Assembly: GCA_025363295.1 (NCBI GenBank)
Contig: JANYEC010000082.1
Span: forward strand, 1 to 64,000
Direction: 5' to 3'
Length of the DNA: 64,000 bases
Source of the DNA: Akkermansiaceae bacterium
Lineage (GTDB): Bacteria; Verrucomicrobiota; Verrucomicrobiia; Verrucomicrobiales; Akkermansiaceae
The notes under the pieces were generated by a model. That model saw nothing but the letters and a program-made list of their open reading frames with translations, had not been told where the DNA came from and made no database searches. A program made the translations under genes and the position numbers. Below, piece by piece: positions 26,201-34,362 of the stretch; the first letter of the stretch is position 1; the number at the start of each line of letters is the position of its first letter.

Positions 26201-26973
26201 ATGAAAATCCTGCACCGAACATCGTTCGGGTGAACTCAAACGGGACCTTCGACAACTCATTCGTGCCGCCAGCATTTGATAACCCTATCAATTCTTTGTT
26301 AGCACAGCCTTCCGGAGCGATCGTGGTCGCCGGGGCATTTAGCAGTCCCGCGAGCGGCCTCGTGCGTCTGCTCACTAACGGAACCGTGGACAGCACTTTC
26401 CAGCAAGGCACTGGATCGAGTGGGATACTTTATTCCATCGCCGCTGATACAGGCGGGGCCTTCTGGGTGGGAGGAAACTTCTTTAGTTATGATGGCGCGT
26501 CCGTCTGGCCGTTGGTCAAGGTCGCGGGGGGCGTCTCCGCTTATGATACGTGGGTTTCCCTAAACTTTACCGCTGCCCAGATTACTGCCGGAATTGCCGA
26601 CCCTGAAGATGATTCTGATGGAGACGGTATCAAAAACATCGCGGAAATGGCGCTAGGAACCTCACCCACAACGTTTAATACTAACACTTTATTTGCCCCT
26701 TTGGCAGGCAGTACCAGTCTGGTCACGAGCGGTCCGGCGTCCTATTTTCAATCGACGTTCGCCCGCAGCTCGGCGAATCCCGGTGTCTGGCTAAGCGCGC
26801 AGTTCAGTTCGAATCTAGCGACCTGGCTACCCGCCAATCCGCTGCCGGGCACGAACTTCACTTATGATATCATTGAGGACAGCACCACCCGTTTTACGGT
26901 GCGTGACAAAACTCCTGCTAACAGCGTGAACCCAAAACGCTTCCTCCGCTTTGTAGCGAAGAAACCCAATTGA
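23212..26973 (+). CDS. Secreted metzincin-like protein with Calx-beta and delta-60 repeats
   Basis: 1253 residues. An N-terminal membrane/signal segment (about 5-24) points outside the cytoplasm. A zinc-protease motif H442-E-F-G-H-N-Y-G-L-N-H452 (HExxHxxGxxH) sits in a domain of about 290-560. A Calx-beta domain follows (about 632-742, VNYATANGTATAGSDY). Then come delta-60 repeats (about 755-1120, repeated SDGKILVGG and RLNADGTVD units), a DSDGDGIKNIAEMALGTSP tail, and a C-terminal beta-rich domain of verrucomicrobial style. It could be a large surface or secreted protease. No neighbour suggests its substrate. Confidence 0.8.
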   Translation: MSSKQRLLLVVLLALAGGLFFTVIWKDHQRGVSGQTVKSNHRAPRSGARAGVTTAGNDVFDSFNKWSENYGKATPSERPALEEKGVVLASARRKMLADLARNDPSRALGLVLSLAELAGLPEKIRAVCEQPLNTIGSIDLRWRTGIGGSDDSSCQHENVAFAGDHSWKVNGPDFTDARPPRADIPIDGYVIDSELLVGHDSVRKLDLANLTAARKLFPRGNPLGVDPVTGNPAKSEFAALIGGKIFLFENDAVINHVISRLDQADREATAKNVFKPDYGFKWLEADGGIGSNGDSPPVEATPFLADTINVLFIRVDFTDIQGEPVSQANLQSSLASVNSHLQNYSYGAASFSPTPTVTSQVYRLGSSTTYTSSASGSSSLMAAARSAASANYTLANYNVVAIYFPALTGANFNYSGLASIGGSDHWINGLTTNSSRIQVMLHEFGHNYGLNHANYYDPAHEIGGTYNDPGAVSLEYGDIFDRMGGATDPATGYFGPFATARLNWMPAGKIVQATANGTWRIYRFDTPTALANPLLALRVPIGGGASWWVGLRKLFPAIANSAYVVSDGIYTNRPTLIDMTPNSLSPETSDRTDAGLPVGSSFYDAVKGVRLRTLASGGASPNEWIDVQVEFDSQLQLVTTALEVDEQAGSAVLTLRRTFGASGAATVNYATANGTATAGSDYYAVSGSVTWADGDSSDKQVLVPIRPDAVNDGGETFTFTLSGAIGATLVPSQSVATVTLREPGQRLTSFLADFFNTTVKAIARNSNGSILIGGTLNSGITGNIARLNSDGTNDSTFLKGTGFNGEVRSIVVQSDGKILVGGAFTSYGVTPCNRLVRLNADGTVDAGFVTAMGTGADAAVNTIAIEATGKILVGGEFANFSGAAMEGLVRLTSSGARDTVNPLSLPFVTTFSSSISALLVQDDSKIMAVGAFYGPTTATGARSGIVRLTTTGARDVTFDPDAGLHFVGSVGTLGNAETIVRQPNGKYVIGGFFSAYDENPAPNIVRVNSNGTFDNSFVPPAFDNPINSLLAQPSGAIVVAGAFSSPASGLVRLLTNGTVDSTFQQGTGSSGILYSIAADTGGAFWVGGNFFSYDGASVWPLVKVAGGVSAYDTWVSLNFTAAQITAGIADPEDDSDGDGIKNIAEMALGTSPTTFNTNTLFAPLAGSTSLVTSGPASYFQSTFARSSANPGVWLSAQFSSNLATWLPANPLPGTNFTYDIIEDSTTRFTVRDKTPANSVNPKRFLRFVAKKPN

Positions 26974-26978
26974 TTGCC

Positions 26979-28859
26979 TCACTTTTTGTCGATCACATCC
27001 GTCGCTAGCTTGCTGAAGGTTTCCCGATCAAGTAAAAAAGGATTTGGATCCGAATCGAGTTGACCATAATAAAACCCAGGATTTGACCCGCGAATGTTAG
27101 GGGCGAAGCGCACGGTTCGCGTAATGAATCCCTTGAAGGTATCCATCTCGTCCGTGGTTCTTTCCATCACTGTGAGTGTGAGAAGTGGAGTTGCGAGAGC
27201 AGCATTGGCTGCTTGGTCGCTCGGTGAGAGCCAGCGGGAAACTTTAAGTCCCTCCAAAATTCCGAGCACATAGTTTGCATGCTCGGGATCGATATCGATC
27301 GCTTTCTCATCGCGTTTACCTTTCCAAGTATCGGCTTTATTATTATAATTGATGAACACGGGAGATTCCATGCCACTCGTTCTAACGATGGTGATTAGAT
27401 TCTGACGATCCACCGATAATAGCCGGGCTTGCCGCCACTCGTAGGGACGAACGGCAATGGAGGCGACGAGCGATTCATCCACTCGCACGACGGTGGGGGT
27501 TCCGATGCGGTTGACGAAATATCCTCCCTTTGCATCGATGCCGAAAGCCAGTTCAAGAACTTGATTGTCCTGTCCCAGAAAGCGCAATTTTAAAAAGGGA
27601 CGATTAAGGCCCCATGGGGTGAAATCCGTAGCGGCGTCAGACTCGTAACTGGTCGCGCGGCCTTCGGTGACTGCCTTGAGCAGTGCGTAAAGGCGTTCTT
27701 CGTTGGCTTCGTGTGTTTGTCCATCAATGGTGGCCATCCACGGCTGTGGTGGGGTTCGTGAAATCACGATGCCAGTTCCAGTTCCCGACTGGATAGAAAT
27801 ACCGCGAAGCGATTGGATATTGAGATTTGTGAGCGATGGATCACGCAGTTCGTTCACGGAAAGTGGGATATCTGCTAGTGAAACAAGATTGGGCTCGGGC
27901 TTCAGAGGGAGATCGAAAATGGTGTTTGGACGATCATTAACAGTTGCCTTGGCGTCGCCTGCGACTGTGGTTTCGGGAGGGGAAACATTCAACACGGTTT
28001 CGACGTCGGAGCCGAAGGAGGTAATTGCTATCTGAGTGGATTGCGCAGCGGATGCGTTGGTGGGCACTGTCACAGAAGCGCGGTCCGAAACTTTGACCGC
28101 CTGCAATTCATAGATGCCTTCGATTAGAGATTTGATGGCCTTAGGATCGGTATGGAGTTCGAGTGGCTTGACCACCCGCCATGGGCTTTTCGGTGTCTCC
28201 CGTGCAAGGGTGAATTCCCCTTGCACAGCACGAATGCGGATTTTCTGCAAGTTGATCGGATTGAAATAAAACGGGCGGTGGTCGCGAAGGAATTTTAAGC
28301 CATCCTTAAACAGCGGCGTAATATCTCCGGTGCAGGCATAGATATATTTTTTCCGGTTTGAATCACGCGGCCAGACGAAAACCGTGGGCACGGGTTTCTC
28401 GATATCCTTCACCCCAGCCAGCCATGGGGTTCGACGACCAATTTTATAGCGCGCCAATACTTGATGGTTTTCATCTTCCAGCCTGATATCCACTCCGCTT
28501 TCTCGGAGTCCGGCTTTCTGGGCATCAAGTTCATCCACGGGACTGAGGTCCTCGACACGCATGCCCAGCGTGAAATTAATAATTCCTACGGCTGCCCGCG
28601 CGTCCATGCGGTCTTTCCAAGGTGAGCTTGATTGCCAGCCGTTTGGCGTGAGGGAAAAAATGGCCCTCATATTATTCTGTGAGACCTTGATAGACTTTAC
28701 CTTGTTAGGCGTAAAAGTCGAATACAACGACTGCCCAACCGGCGTGGGTGGGACGCCGCGAATGGAATCGAGACTGCCGCCCGCCCGCAGCCAGAACGCA
28801 AAGCCTCCGACCAGCATGGCTAACAGTGCGAGAATCAACGTGAATCCGAGGGAGCGCAT
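26979..28859 (-). CDS. DUF4340 domain protein
   Basis: 626 residues with one N-terminal membrane helix (about 5-25, GFTLILALLAMLVGGFAFWL) and a long extracytoplasmic beta-rich part containing two or more DUF4340-like repeats (LARYKIGRRTPW, LELAFGIDAKGGYFV). DUF4340 proteins regularly accompany GldF/GldG-like ABC transporter components, as here: the GldG-like gene ends 6 bp upstream on the same strand. Its role is unknown; a part in an export or gliding-like complex is inference. Confidence 0.8.
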   Translation of the reverse strand: MRSLGFTLILALLAMLVGGFAFWLRAGGSLDSIRGVPPTPVGQSLYSTFTPNKVKSIKVSQNNMRAIFSLTPNGWQSSSPWKDRMDARAAVGIINFTLGMRVEDLSPVDELDAQKAGLRESGVDIRLEDENHQVLARYKIGRRTPWLAGVKDIEKPVPTVFVWPRDSNRKKYIYACTGDITPLFKDGLKFLRDHRPFYFNPINLQKIRIRAVQGEFTLARETPKSPWRVVKPLELHTDPKAIKSLIEGIYELQAVKVSDRASVTVPTNASAAQSTQIAITSFGSDVETVLNVSPPETTVAGDAKATVNDRPNTIFDLPLKPEPNLVSLADIPLSVNELRDPSLTNLNIQSLRGISIQSGTGTGIVISRTPPQPWMATIDGQTHEANEERLYALLKAVTEGRATSYESDAATDFTPWGLNRPFLKLRFLGQDNQVLELAFGIDAKGGYFVNRIGTPTVVRVDESLVASIAVRPYEWRQARLLSVDRQNLITIVRTSGMESPVFINYNNKADTWKGKRDEKAIDIDPEHANYVLGILEGLKVSRWLSPSDQAANAALATPLLTLTVMERTTDEMDTFKGFITRTVRFAPNIRGSNPGFYYGQLDSDPNPFLLDRETFSKLATDVIDKK

Positions 28860-28865
28860 AAAATA

Positions 28866-30407
28866 TTAGACGCGGCGCGAGGACCAAACGAAGGCTCCTG
28901 TCAGGATCAGGAAGACAGGCAGGAAAAATAAATTTACTCGATTGATGAAGGATACTTGGGCATCCAAAATGGGTAGCTTGTAAGTTCCTAACGAGCGCGG
29001 ACCGATGCCTGCAAGCGACTCCCGGTTGATTAGCCAGTTTACCGAGGAGGCGAGGAAATCCATGTTTTCCGCACGTTGGCGCTCGGGGTTGAGAAAATCG
29101 GTGTTAGATATAACGACCATTCGCGAAGTGTTTGCTGAGAAACGATCATCGCTGGCGGCCCCACGGGTGACACAGGCGGCCAGATAGAGTGGGCCTTTGT
29201 GGTCTTCTTTTTCGTCGAATGTTTCATGGCCCTCGCCGAATTTTGTCTCTCCCCAGAAACCGGGTGCGGCCTCGATCAGCCCGATCGGATTGATTTGGCG
29301 GTTCATCAGATCATCCGCGCCTTCACGCACTTCGAGTGACGAACTGGCACCTTCGAAAACAGTGGCTTGGCCTTGAAGATCTTTCGTATAATCGACGCCA
29401 TAAGTAAAAACGCCGCGCGCGGTGGTGGTGATCCGTTTCTCGTCTAACGCAATGACCCGATCACGGCGGGGAGTGATGCCATAGCCTCGCAGAAAAGTGC
29501 GTAGTTTAACTGGAGTGTCACCCGGCTTAAGCAGCACGAGTATCGCACCACGCGGTTTGTTCCAATAGTTTTCGAGAACGGCAAGCTCTTCATCTGTCAG
29601 ATCGTATTTCGGTGCGACCAGTGCGACTCCCTCGGCATCGGCAGGAATCTCCTTGAGTCCTGATAGATTAATACCGCTGAGCTCCACGTTTTGAAAACGC
29701 AGGGTGTTCTCAAGGGATTTCCACGGGGAAGTGTCGCCATCTGCATCGATCTGACTCTTGTCTGCTAGAAAAACCATTTTCTTCGGATGACCTTCGATAG
29801 ATTCGACTAAATGGGCTGTGAGAATGTCCTCACCCTGAAAGCCGGTGATCCGGCGCTGAGTATCCTTGGTGGTGTAAATCGCCATGTCATCGGCAACGAC
29901 GATCTTTACATTTGGATTCAGCGTCTTGGTTCCTGTCTTGTCCTCGCGGGTCACCGGACTGTCATCGTTGCGCGCATCGATAATGAGGATGTCCTTTAAC
30001 AGCGAGATTCCATAAGCGGCGGTGACCTCCTGCATCCGATCCGAGCTGCGCATAGGATCGACGATTTCTAACACGATTTTTTTATTCGAATGCCGTGCGT
30101 ATTCCTCCGCGATGGCTCGGACGCGTTCGTAAAAAGGCGAACTGCGGCGGAACGCCATAATCCATTTGATCGGCTTCTCCCGTTCCTGCACCGCCTTGGA
30201 CTTCAAGTAGTGGCGGGTTGACGGGGCCAGCGTGTAGGCTGCCTCACGGCTGAGATCCCACCGGGTGAAATGGTTAGCTGCTAGATAATTCAGCGTGATC
30301 AAAATCATCGCGAGGAAGGAGATTTGCAACACGGAAAGCGTGCCCAATCCCCAGCGATTCAACGGGCGGGCGGGCTTTTCTTTTGGCACGGATGAAGGTT
30401 CGGACAT
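28866..30407 (-). CDS. GldG-like ABC transporter auxiliary protein
   Basis: 513 residues: an N-terminal membrane helix (about 26-46), a large ABC_transp_aux domain outside the membrane (KPIKWIMAFRRSSPFYERV, ITGFQGEDILTAHLVE, YWNKPRGAILVLLKPGD), and a C-terminal helix (FFLPVFLILTGAFVW). This is the GldG layout. In Bacteroidota GldA/F/G support gliding, while in other phyla the cluster's cargo is unknown. It lies 19 bp after the permease stop and 6 bp before the DUF4340 gene, so the three form one operon. Confidence 0.85.
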   Translation of the reverse strand: MSEPSSVPKEKPARPLNRWGLGTLSVLQISFLAMILITLNYLAANHFTRWDLSREAAYTLAPSTRHYLKSKAVQEREKPIKWIMAFRRSSPFYERVRAIAEEYARHSNKKIVLEIVDPMRSSDRMQEVTAAYGISLLKDILIIDARNDDSPVTREDKTGTKTLNPNVKIVVADDMAIYTTKDTQRRITGFQGEDILTAHLVESIEGHPKKMVFLADKSQIDADGDTSPWKSLENTLRFQNVELSGINLSGLKEIPADAEGVALVAPKYDLTDEELAVLENYWNKPRGAILVLLKPGDTPVKLRTFLRGYGITPRRDRVIALDEKRITTTARGVFTYGVDYTKDLQGQATVFEGASSSLEVREGADDLMNRQINPIGLIEAAPGFWGETKFGEGHETFDEKEDHKGPLYLAACVTRGAASDDRFSANTSRMVVISNTDFLNPERQRAENMDFLASSVNWLINRESLAGIGPRSLGTYKLPILDAQVSFINRVNLFFLPVFLILTGAFVWSSRRV

Positions 30408-30426
30408 GAGGCTGAAATCGCGCGGA

Positions 30427-31179
30427 TCAACGGCGCCAGCGCCGGTAATTCACGACTTGATAGGTTAGAAAAAGACTGAACAACGCGAGACTCAGGAAAT
30501 AAACCACCGGGCGTGTGTCGAACAATCCGCTCGCGAAGTAATGCAGGTGTTGTTGCCAGGAGATATAATGGAAAAACGGCGCTCCTGCGAACGATTCCCC
30601 CCAGATGATCGTGACGAAGCCCATGAAATACTGGATCACCAGCAATCCGATCGTGACAATCCCTGCGATAATCTGGCTGGATGTGAGTGCGGATGCAAGG
30701 CAGCCGATCGCGGTGAATGCTGCGCCCATCAACATCACAATTGCAAAGGTCCCGCTCAGCGCTCCTGGCGACCATGCCGGCGGCAGATCCGTCATCCAGA
30801 CGAACATTTTGAATTGAATGAACGCCGGAATCCACAACGTCGTGTAGAAAATCATCGCCGCGGAGTATTTTGAAAACACCACCTGCCAGGTATGTATCGG
30901 AGCGGTTAGCAGCGTTTCCAAAGTCCCGGACCTCTCTTCTTCAGAAAACAATCGCATCGTGATCAGTGGAAAAATGAACAGAAAATAAAACCAAAAAAGC
31001 GGCGTGTGGAAAGTGACGTAAACCAGACTGTCCCGCACCGGCGTATCGCGGAAGCCCTTCATCGCCGTGGACAGCGAGACGCCCTGCATCACGGTGACGA
31101 AAGTCAGAACGATCCAGCCGAAGGGCGTGAGGAAGTAGCTCTTCAGTTCTTTGAAAGTCAGGATGCGGAACAATCTCAT
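30427..31179 (-). CDS. GldF-like ABC transporter permease
   Basis: 250 residues with six predicted membrane helices, beginning MRLFRILTFKELKSYFLTPFGW, the typical opening of ABC-2 type permeases in GldF-like clusters, followed by EEERSGTLETLLTAP. I chose ATG 31179; the frame is open 15 codons further but without homology. The cognate ATPase gene, normally just upstream, is missing: a VapBC pair lies there instead, and a 43-codon orphan frame ends on the permease start (ATGA). Confidence 0.85.
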   Translation of the reverse strand: MRLFRILTFKELKSYFLTPFGWIVLTFVTVMQGVSLSTAMKGFRDTPVRDSLVYVTFHTPLFWFYFLFIFPLITMRLFSEEERSGTLETLLTAPIHTWQVVFSKYSAAMIFYTTLWIPAFIQFKMFVWMTDLPPAWSPGALSGTFAIVMLMGAAFTAIGCLASALTSSQIIAGIVTIGLLVIQYFMGFVTIIWGESFAGAPFFHYISWQQHLHYFASGLFDTRPVVYFLSLALFSLFLTYQVVNYRRWRR

Positions 31180-31348
31180 GGGGCGGGCGGGAGCACTTCG
31201 TAAGTCATTCCGGCCACATGGCAAAGGTAAAAGGGATGCTTCAACGCAGGTGGGAAATCCGCGAAGTAGGAAATCGTTGCGAAATGGATGGTTAGATCAT
31301 CAGTTGATCAAATTGCAAGGCCGACTGTCCATTGCGGGCTGGATATCC

Positions 31349-31744
31349 CTAAAGGAGTTTAAAGCCATCGAGCTTGGCCGCTTTCCGGTCTAAGGTGTGG
31401 GTGGGCGTGATGGAGCGGGATTTGTTCCTGGCGAGGATGAGACAGTCGGAAAAATCGGCTGCGGACTCAAGGAAGAGGTCGATGGCATCCCCTACAAGTG
31501 CGTGATCCTCCACCCGAAAAACGGGGGTGTTGAGCATGCCTCGGAGGGAGGAGGCAATCTGCGGGCGGGCATACAGATAGCTGCGGGCCAGAACCCAGAC
31601 CAGCTCGGTGACAACGATGATGCTGATCCATGCCGGGTGCTGCACGGAGAATTTTTCCCGCATCAGCCGTTCGGCTTTGCGCACCTGAGCCACGTCATCG
31701 CGGGTTGCGAGACGAACGAGGATGTTCGTGTCAAGAGCCTCCAT
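31349..31744 (-). CDS. VapC-type PIN ribonuclease toxin
   Basis: 131 residues with the PIN acidic set D5 (ALDTNILVRL), E47 (VVTELVWVL), D97/D100 (ADFSDCLIL) and D119 (HTLDRKAAKL). This is the VapC subgroup with a DTNILVR start, different from the THALLW toxin at 4403. It overlaps its antitoxin gene by 14 bp, with the antitoxin first. It lies directly upstream of the GldF-like permease on the same strand. Confidence 0.88.
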   Translation of the reverse strand: MEALDTNILVRLATRDDVAQVRKAERLMREKFSVQHPAWISIIVVTELVWVLARSYLYARPQIASSLRGMLNTPVFRVEDHALVGDAIDLFLESAADFSDCLILARNKSRSITPTHTLDRKAAKLDGFKLL

Positions 31745-31973
31745 CAGAGGCTCCTTCGGCGATGGCCTCGTTCATTCCCTCCACGGAAACGATGCGGGCG
31801 GCTTTGGGAAGAATACCCATAAATTCCTCCAGAGTTCCCTTACCGATGGGCACGACTCTGATCGTACCGTTTTCGATTTCAAAATCGAGCCTGTCCCCGG
31901 CCCGGAGATTGAGCTGTTCTCTGATATTCGCAGGGACGGTGACTTGTCCTTTGCTGGTGATCGTCGTTTGCAT
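31731..31973 (-). CDS. VapB/AbrB-type antitoxin
   Basis: 80 residues: an AbrB/MazE swapped-hairpin domain (TTITSKGQVTVPANIREQLNL, then AGDRLDFEIENGTI) followed by a helical tail that would bind the toxin. AbrB-fold antitoxins usually also repress their own operon. The stretch TTACGTAAAGTAA at 31978-31990, just upstream, is AT-rich and partly palindromic (TTACGTAA) and could hold its operator. Confidence 0.87.
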   Translation of the reverse strand: MQTTITSKGQVTVPANIREQLNLRAGDRLDFEIENGTIRVVPIGKGTLEEFMGILPKAARIVSVEGMNEAIAEGASDGGS

Positions 31974-32146
31974 TCCTTACGTAAAGTAAGGGGTGGGCCA
32001 ATGGGTGTCAAGCGAGCTCATGCACTAACGAATGCAGCTTGAAGAACTCGCCATGCTTCTGAGCGTCCTGCATGGCAAATTCTAACGGGTATTTCTGATT
32101 TGGGTGATGGGGTGGTGTGATTGGGCCATCGGTGCCTGCAGTTCAA

Positions 32147-34288
32147 TCACATGAGGGAAAAGCGCACCGCGATCAGGTTTGCGGAACTCGGGCCGATCAT
32201 AGCTTCGAAATCCCCGGGCTCGCTAATAGGCGTGAAATCGGGACCTGGGAATGTTAGGTCGGCGGTGGTGATTCGGAATGAAACCACCCGCGATTCGCCT
32301 GCCTCCAAAGTGATCCGCTTGAATCCGCGTAGCTCCTTGAGTGGGCGGGTGACGGAGGCGACAAGATCGCGGAGGTATAGTTGCAGGGTTTCGCTCGCGG
32401 AATGGTCCGAGAGATTGGTGATCACTGCGGAAATGGTGATGCTGCCGCCCGCGCTCATTTCTTTGGCGCTCGCGGTTACTGGGCCGTAGGCGAACGTTGC
32501 GTATGTTAGGCCATGGCCGAAGGGGAAGAGGGCGTCGTTAGGCACATCGAGATATTTTGACGAGTAGGCTGTGTTTTGATCAAAGGGACGACCGGTGTTT
32601 TTCTCTCGGTAACTCATCGGCAATTGCCCGACGCATCGCGGGAAGCCCATAGTGAGTTTTCCGATAGGAGCAAATGCGCCGAAGATGACATCCGCTAATG
32701 CCCGCCCGCCCTCGGTGCCGGGTGCCCACGCGTGGAGCATCGTGGTGAATTTCCGCTCCTCCCACGAAAGCTCCAGTGGGCGCCCGCTCATGGTGACAAG
32801 CACGCAGGGCTTGCCTAACTTAAGCATCGCCTTCGCGAGTTTTCGCTGGCATTTGGGAAGCCGGATATTGGCTCGACTCGCGGCTTCACCGTTCATCTGC
32901 CAATTTTCGCCAAGCACGAGAATGATGACGTCCGCGCTTTCGGCAACTTTGATTGCTTCGTCTAGCAGATTATTGTTACTTATCAAGACATCGGAACCTC
33001 TGGCATGAAGAATGACCGCATCGTCGCCCACTGCCTCATGGAGTCCGTCCAGTGGTGAGGCGGCCATCGATTCATCACCTGCGGCGGCCCAGCATCCTAA
33101 CATGTCGCGGCGACTGTCGGCGAGTGGGCCGATCATCGCGATGACGCCACGCCTTTTTAGCGGGAGTAGGCCATTTTCATTCTTCAGCAGCACCATGGAC
33201 TCGCGGGAGGCTTGCCGGGCGATTTTCCGATGACGCGGGTTCATGAAAACTTGTTTTGCATGTTCCTCATGGCAGCGGGCGAAAGGATCATCGAACAGAC
33301 CAAGGTCCCATTTGCTTTCGAGAATACGCATGACCGCGTGATCAATTAGGTTTTCAGAAACAGCGCCGGATTTCCCAAGCTCAGGAAGCTCTATCAAAAA
33401 CAACTCGGAGACCATGTCCATGTCCACCCCGGCGTGGAAGGCTTGTTTTGCCGCATCCGCGTCAGTTCCTGCGGTGCCGTGATTTTTCATTTCGGAAACC
33501 GCAGCGTAGTCAGTGACGATCCATCCGGTGAAGCCCCACTCTTCGCGCAGCAAGTTCGTTAGAAGCCAACGGTTACCACTTGCCGGGACACCATCGATCT
33601 CATTGAAGGCGGTCATCACAGTGCGCGCTCCGGCACCGATGGCAGCCCGGTAGGGTGGGAAATACGTTTCCTCCATCGCCCTGCGACTCATATCCACGGT
33701 GTGATAATCCCGCCCACCCAGCGGCGCGCCGTATAGCGCAAAGTGTTTCACACAGGCCATCACGGACCCCGGATCTGCTAGATTATTTCCCTGATAGCCC
33801 CGCACCATGGAGACGGCGATTTTTGATCCTAGCCATGGGTCCTCACCCGCCCCCTCTGCCACTCGACCCCAGCGTGCGTCCCAGGAAACATCCACCATCG
33901 GCGAATAAACCCAATGCAGTCCATCCGCGCTTGCCTCTGCAGCGGCGATGCGGGCGGACTCTTCTATCAGTTCCAAATTCCATGAACACGACAGTCCCAG
34001 CGGGATTGGGAAAATCGTGCGATGCCCGTGAATCACATCGTAACCAAAAATCAGTGGGATTTGCAGCGGGCTTTGCAGTGCGATCTCTTGCAAGGCGCGG
34101 GTGGTATGAGGAGTATAAACATTAAGCAGTGCGCCGCATTGACCCGTCAGAATTTTCCCCTCGAGGTCGTTTGAATTTTTGACCCCGGTGACATCCATAT
34201 CGCCGGCTAACAAGTTTAACTGGCCGACTTTGTCTTCAATTGACATGCGACCGAGCAGACTGTTGAGAAACGTTTTCTTAGAGTTCAT
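32147..34288 (-). CDS. bglX: Glycoside hydrolase family 3 beta-glucosidase
   Basis: 713 residues: GH3 N-terminal barrel with nucleophile D260 in GFTGWIVTDYAAV and the KHFALYGAPLGGRDY box, a GH3 C-terminal domain (ESMVLLKNENGLLPL, VLGENWQMNGE), and a fibronectin-like domain at the end. It hydrolyses beta-glucosides. The order matches BglX, but no signal peptide is visible (it starts MNSKKTFLNSLLGRM), so the enzyme is probably cytoplasmic. It is divergently arranged with the HlyD-like gene. Confidence 0.9.
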   Translation of the reverse strand: MNSKKTFLNSLLGRMSIEDKVGQLNLLAGDMDVTGVKNSNDLEGKILTGQCGALLNVYTPHTTRALQEIALQSPLQIPLIFGYDVIHGHRTIFPIPLGLSCSWNLELIEESARIAAAEASADGLHWVYSPMVDVSWDARWGRVAEGAGEDPWLGSKIAVSMVRGYQGNNLADPGSVMACVKHFALYGAPLGGRDYHTVDMSRRAMEETYFPPYRAAIGAGARTVMTAFNEIDGVPASGNRWLLTNLLREEWGFTGWIVTDYAAVSEMKNHGTAGTDADAAKQAFHAGVDMDMVSELFLIELPELGKSGAVSENLIDHAVMRILESKWDLGLFDDPFARCHEEHAKQVFMNPRHRKIARQASRESMVLLKNENGLLPLKRRGVIAMIGPLADSRRDMLGCWAAAGDESMAASPLDGLHEAVGDDAVILHARGSDVLISNNNLLDEAIKVAESADVIILVLGENWQMNGEAASRANIRLPKCQRKLAKAMLKLGKPCVLVTMSGRPLELSWEERKFTTMLHAWAPGTEGGRALADVIFGAFAPIGKLTMGFPRCVGQLPMSYREKNTGRPFDQNTAYSSKYLDVPNDALFPFGHGLTYATFAYGPVTASAKEMSAGGSITISAVITNLSDHSASETLQLYLRDLVASVTRPLKELRGFKRITLEAGESRVVSFRITTADLTFPGPDFTPISEPGDFEAMIGPSSANLIAVRFSLM

Positions 34289-34362
34289 AAAATGTAAGAA
34301 GGAGAAAAGTGATTTTATAGATCGTGAAAGACAAGCCTTGCCGCTGCCGTATCGAAATCATC

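Noticed and set aside
31176-31307. 43-codon frame ending on the permease start as a real gene
   Set aside because: No start codon with a ribosome site and no recognised family; kept only as a possible remnant in the findings.
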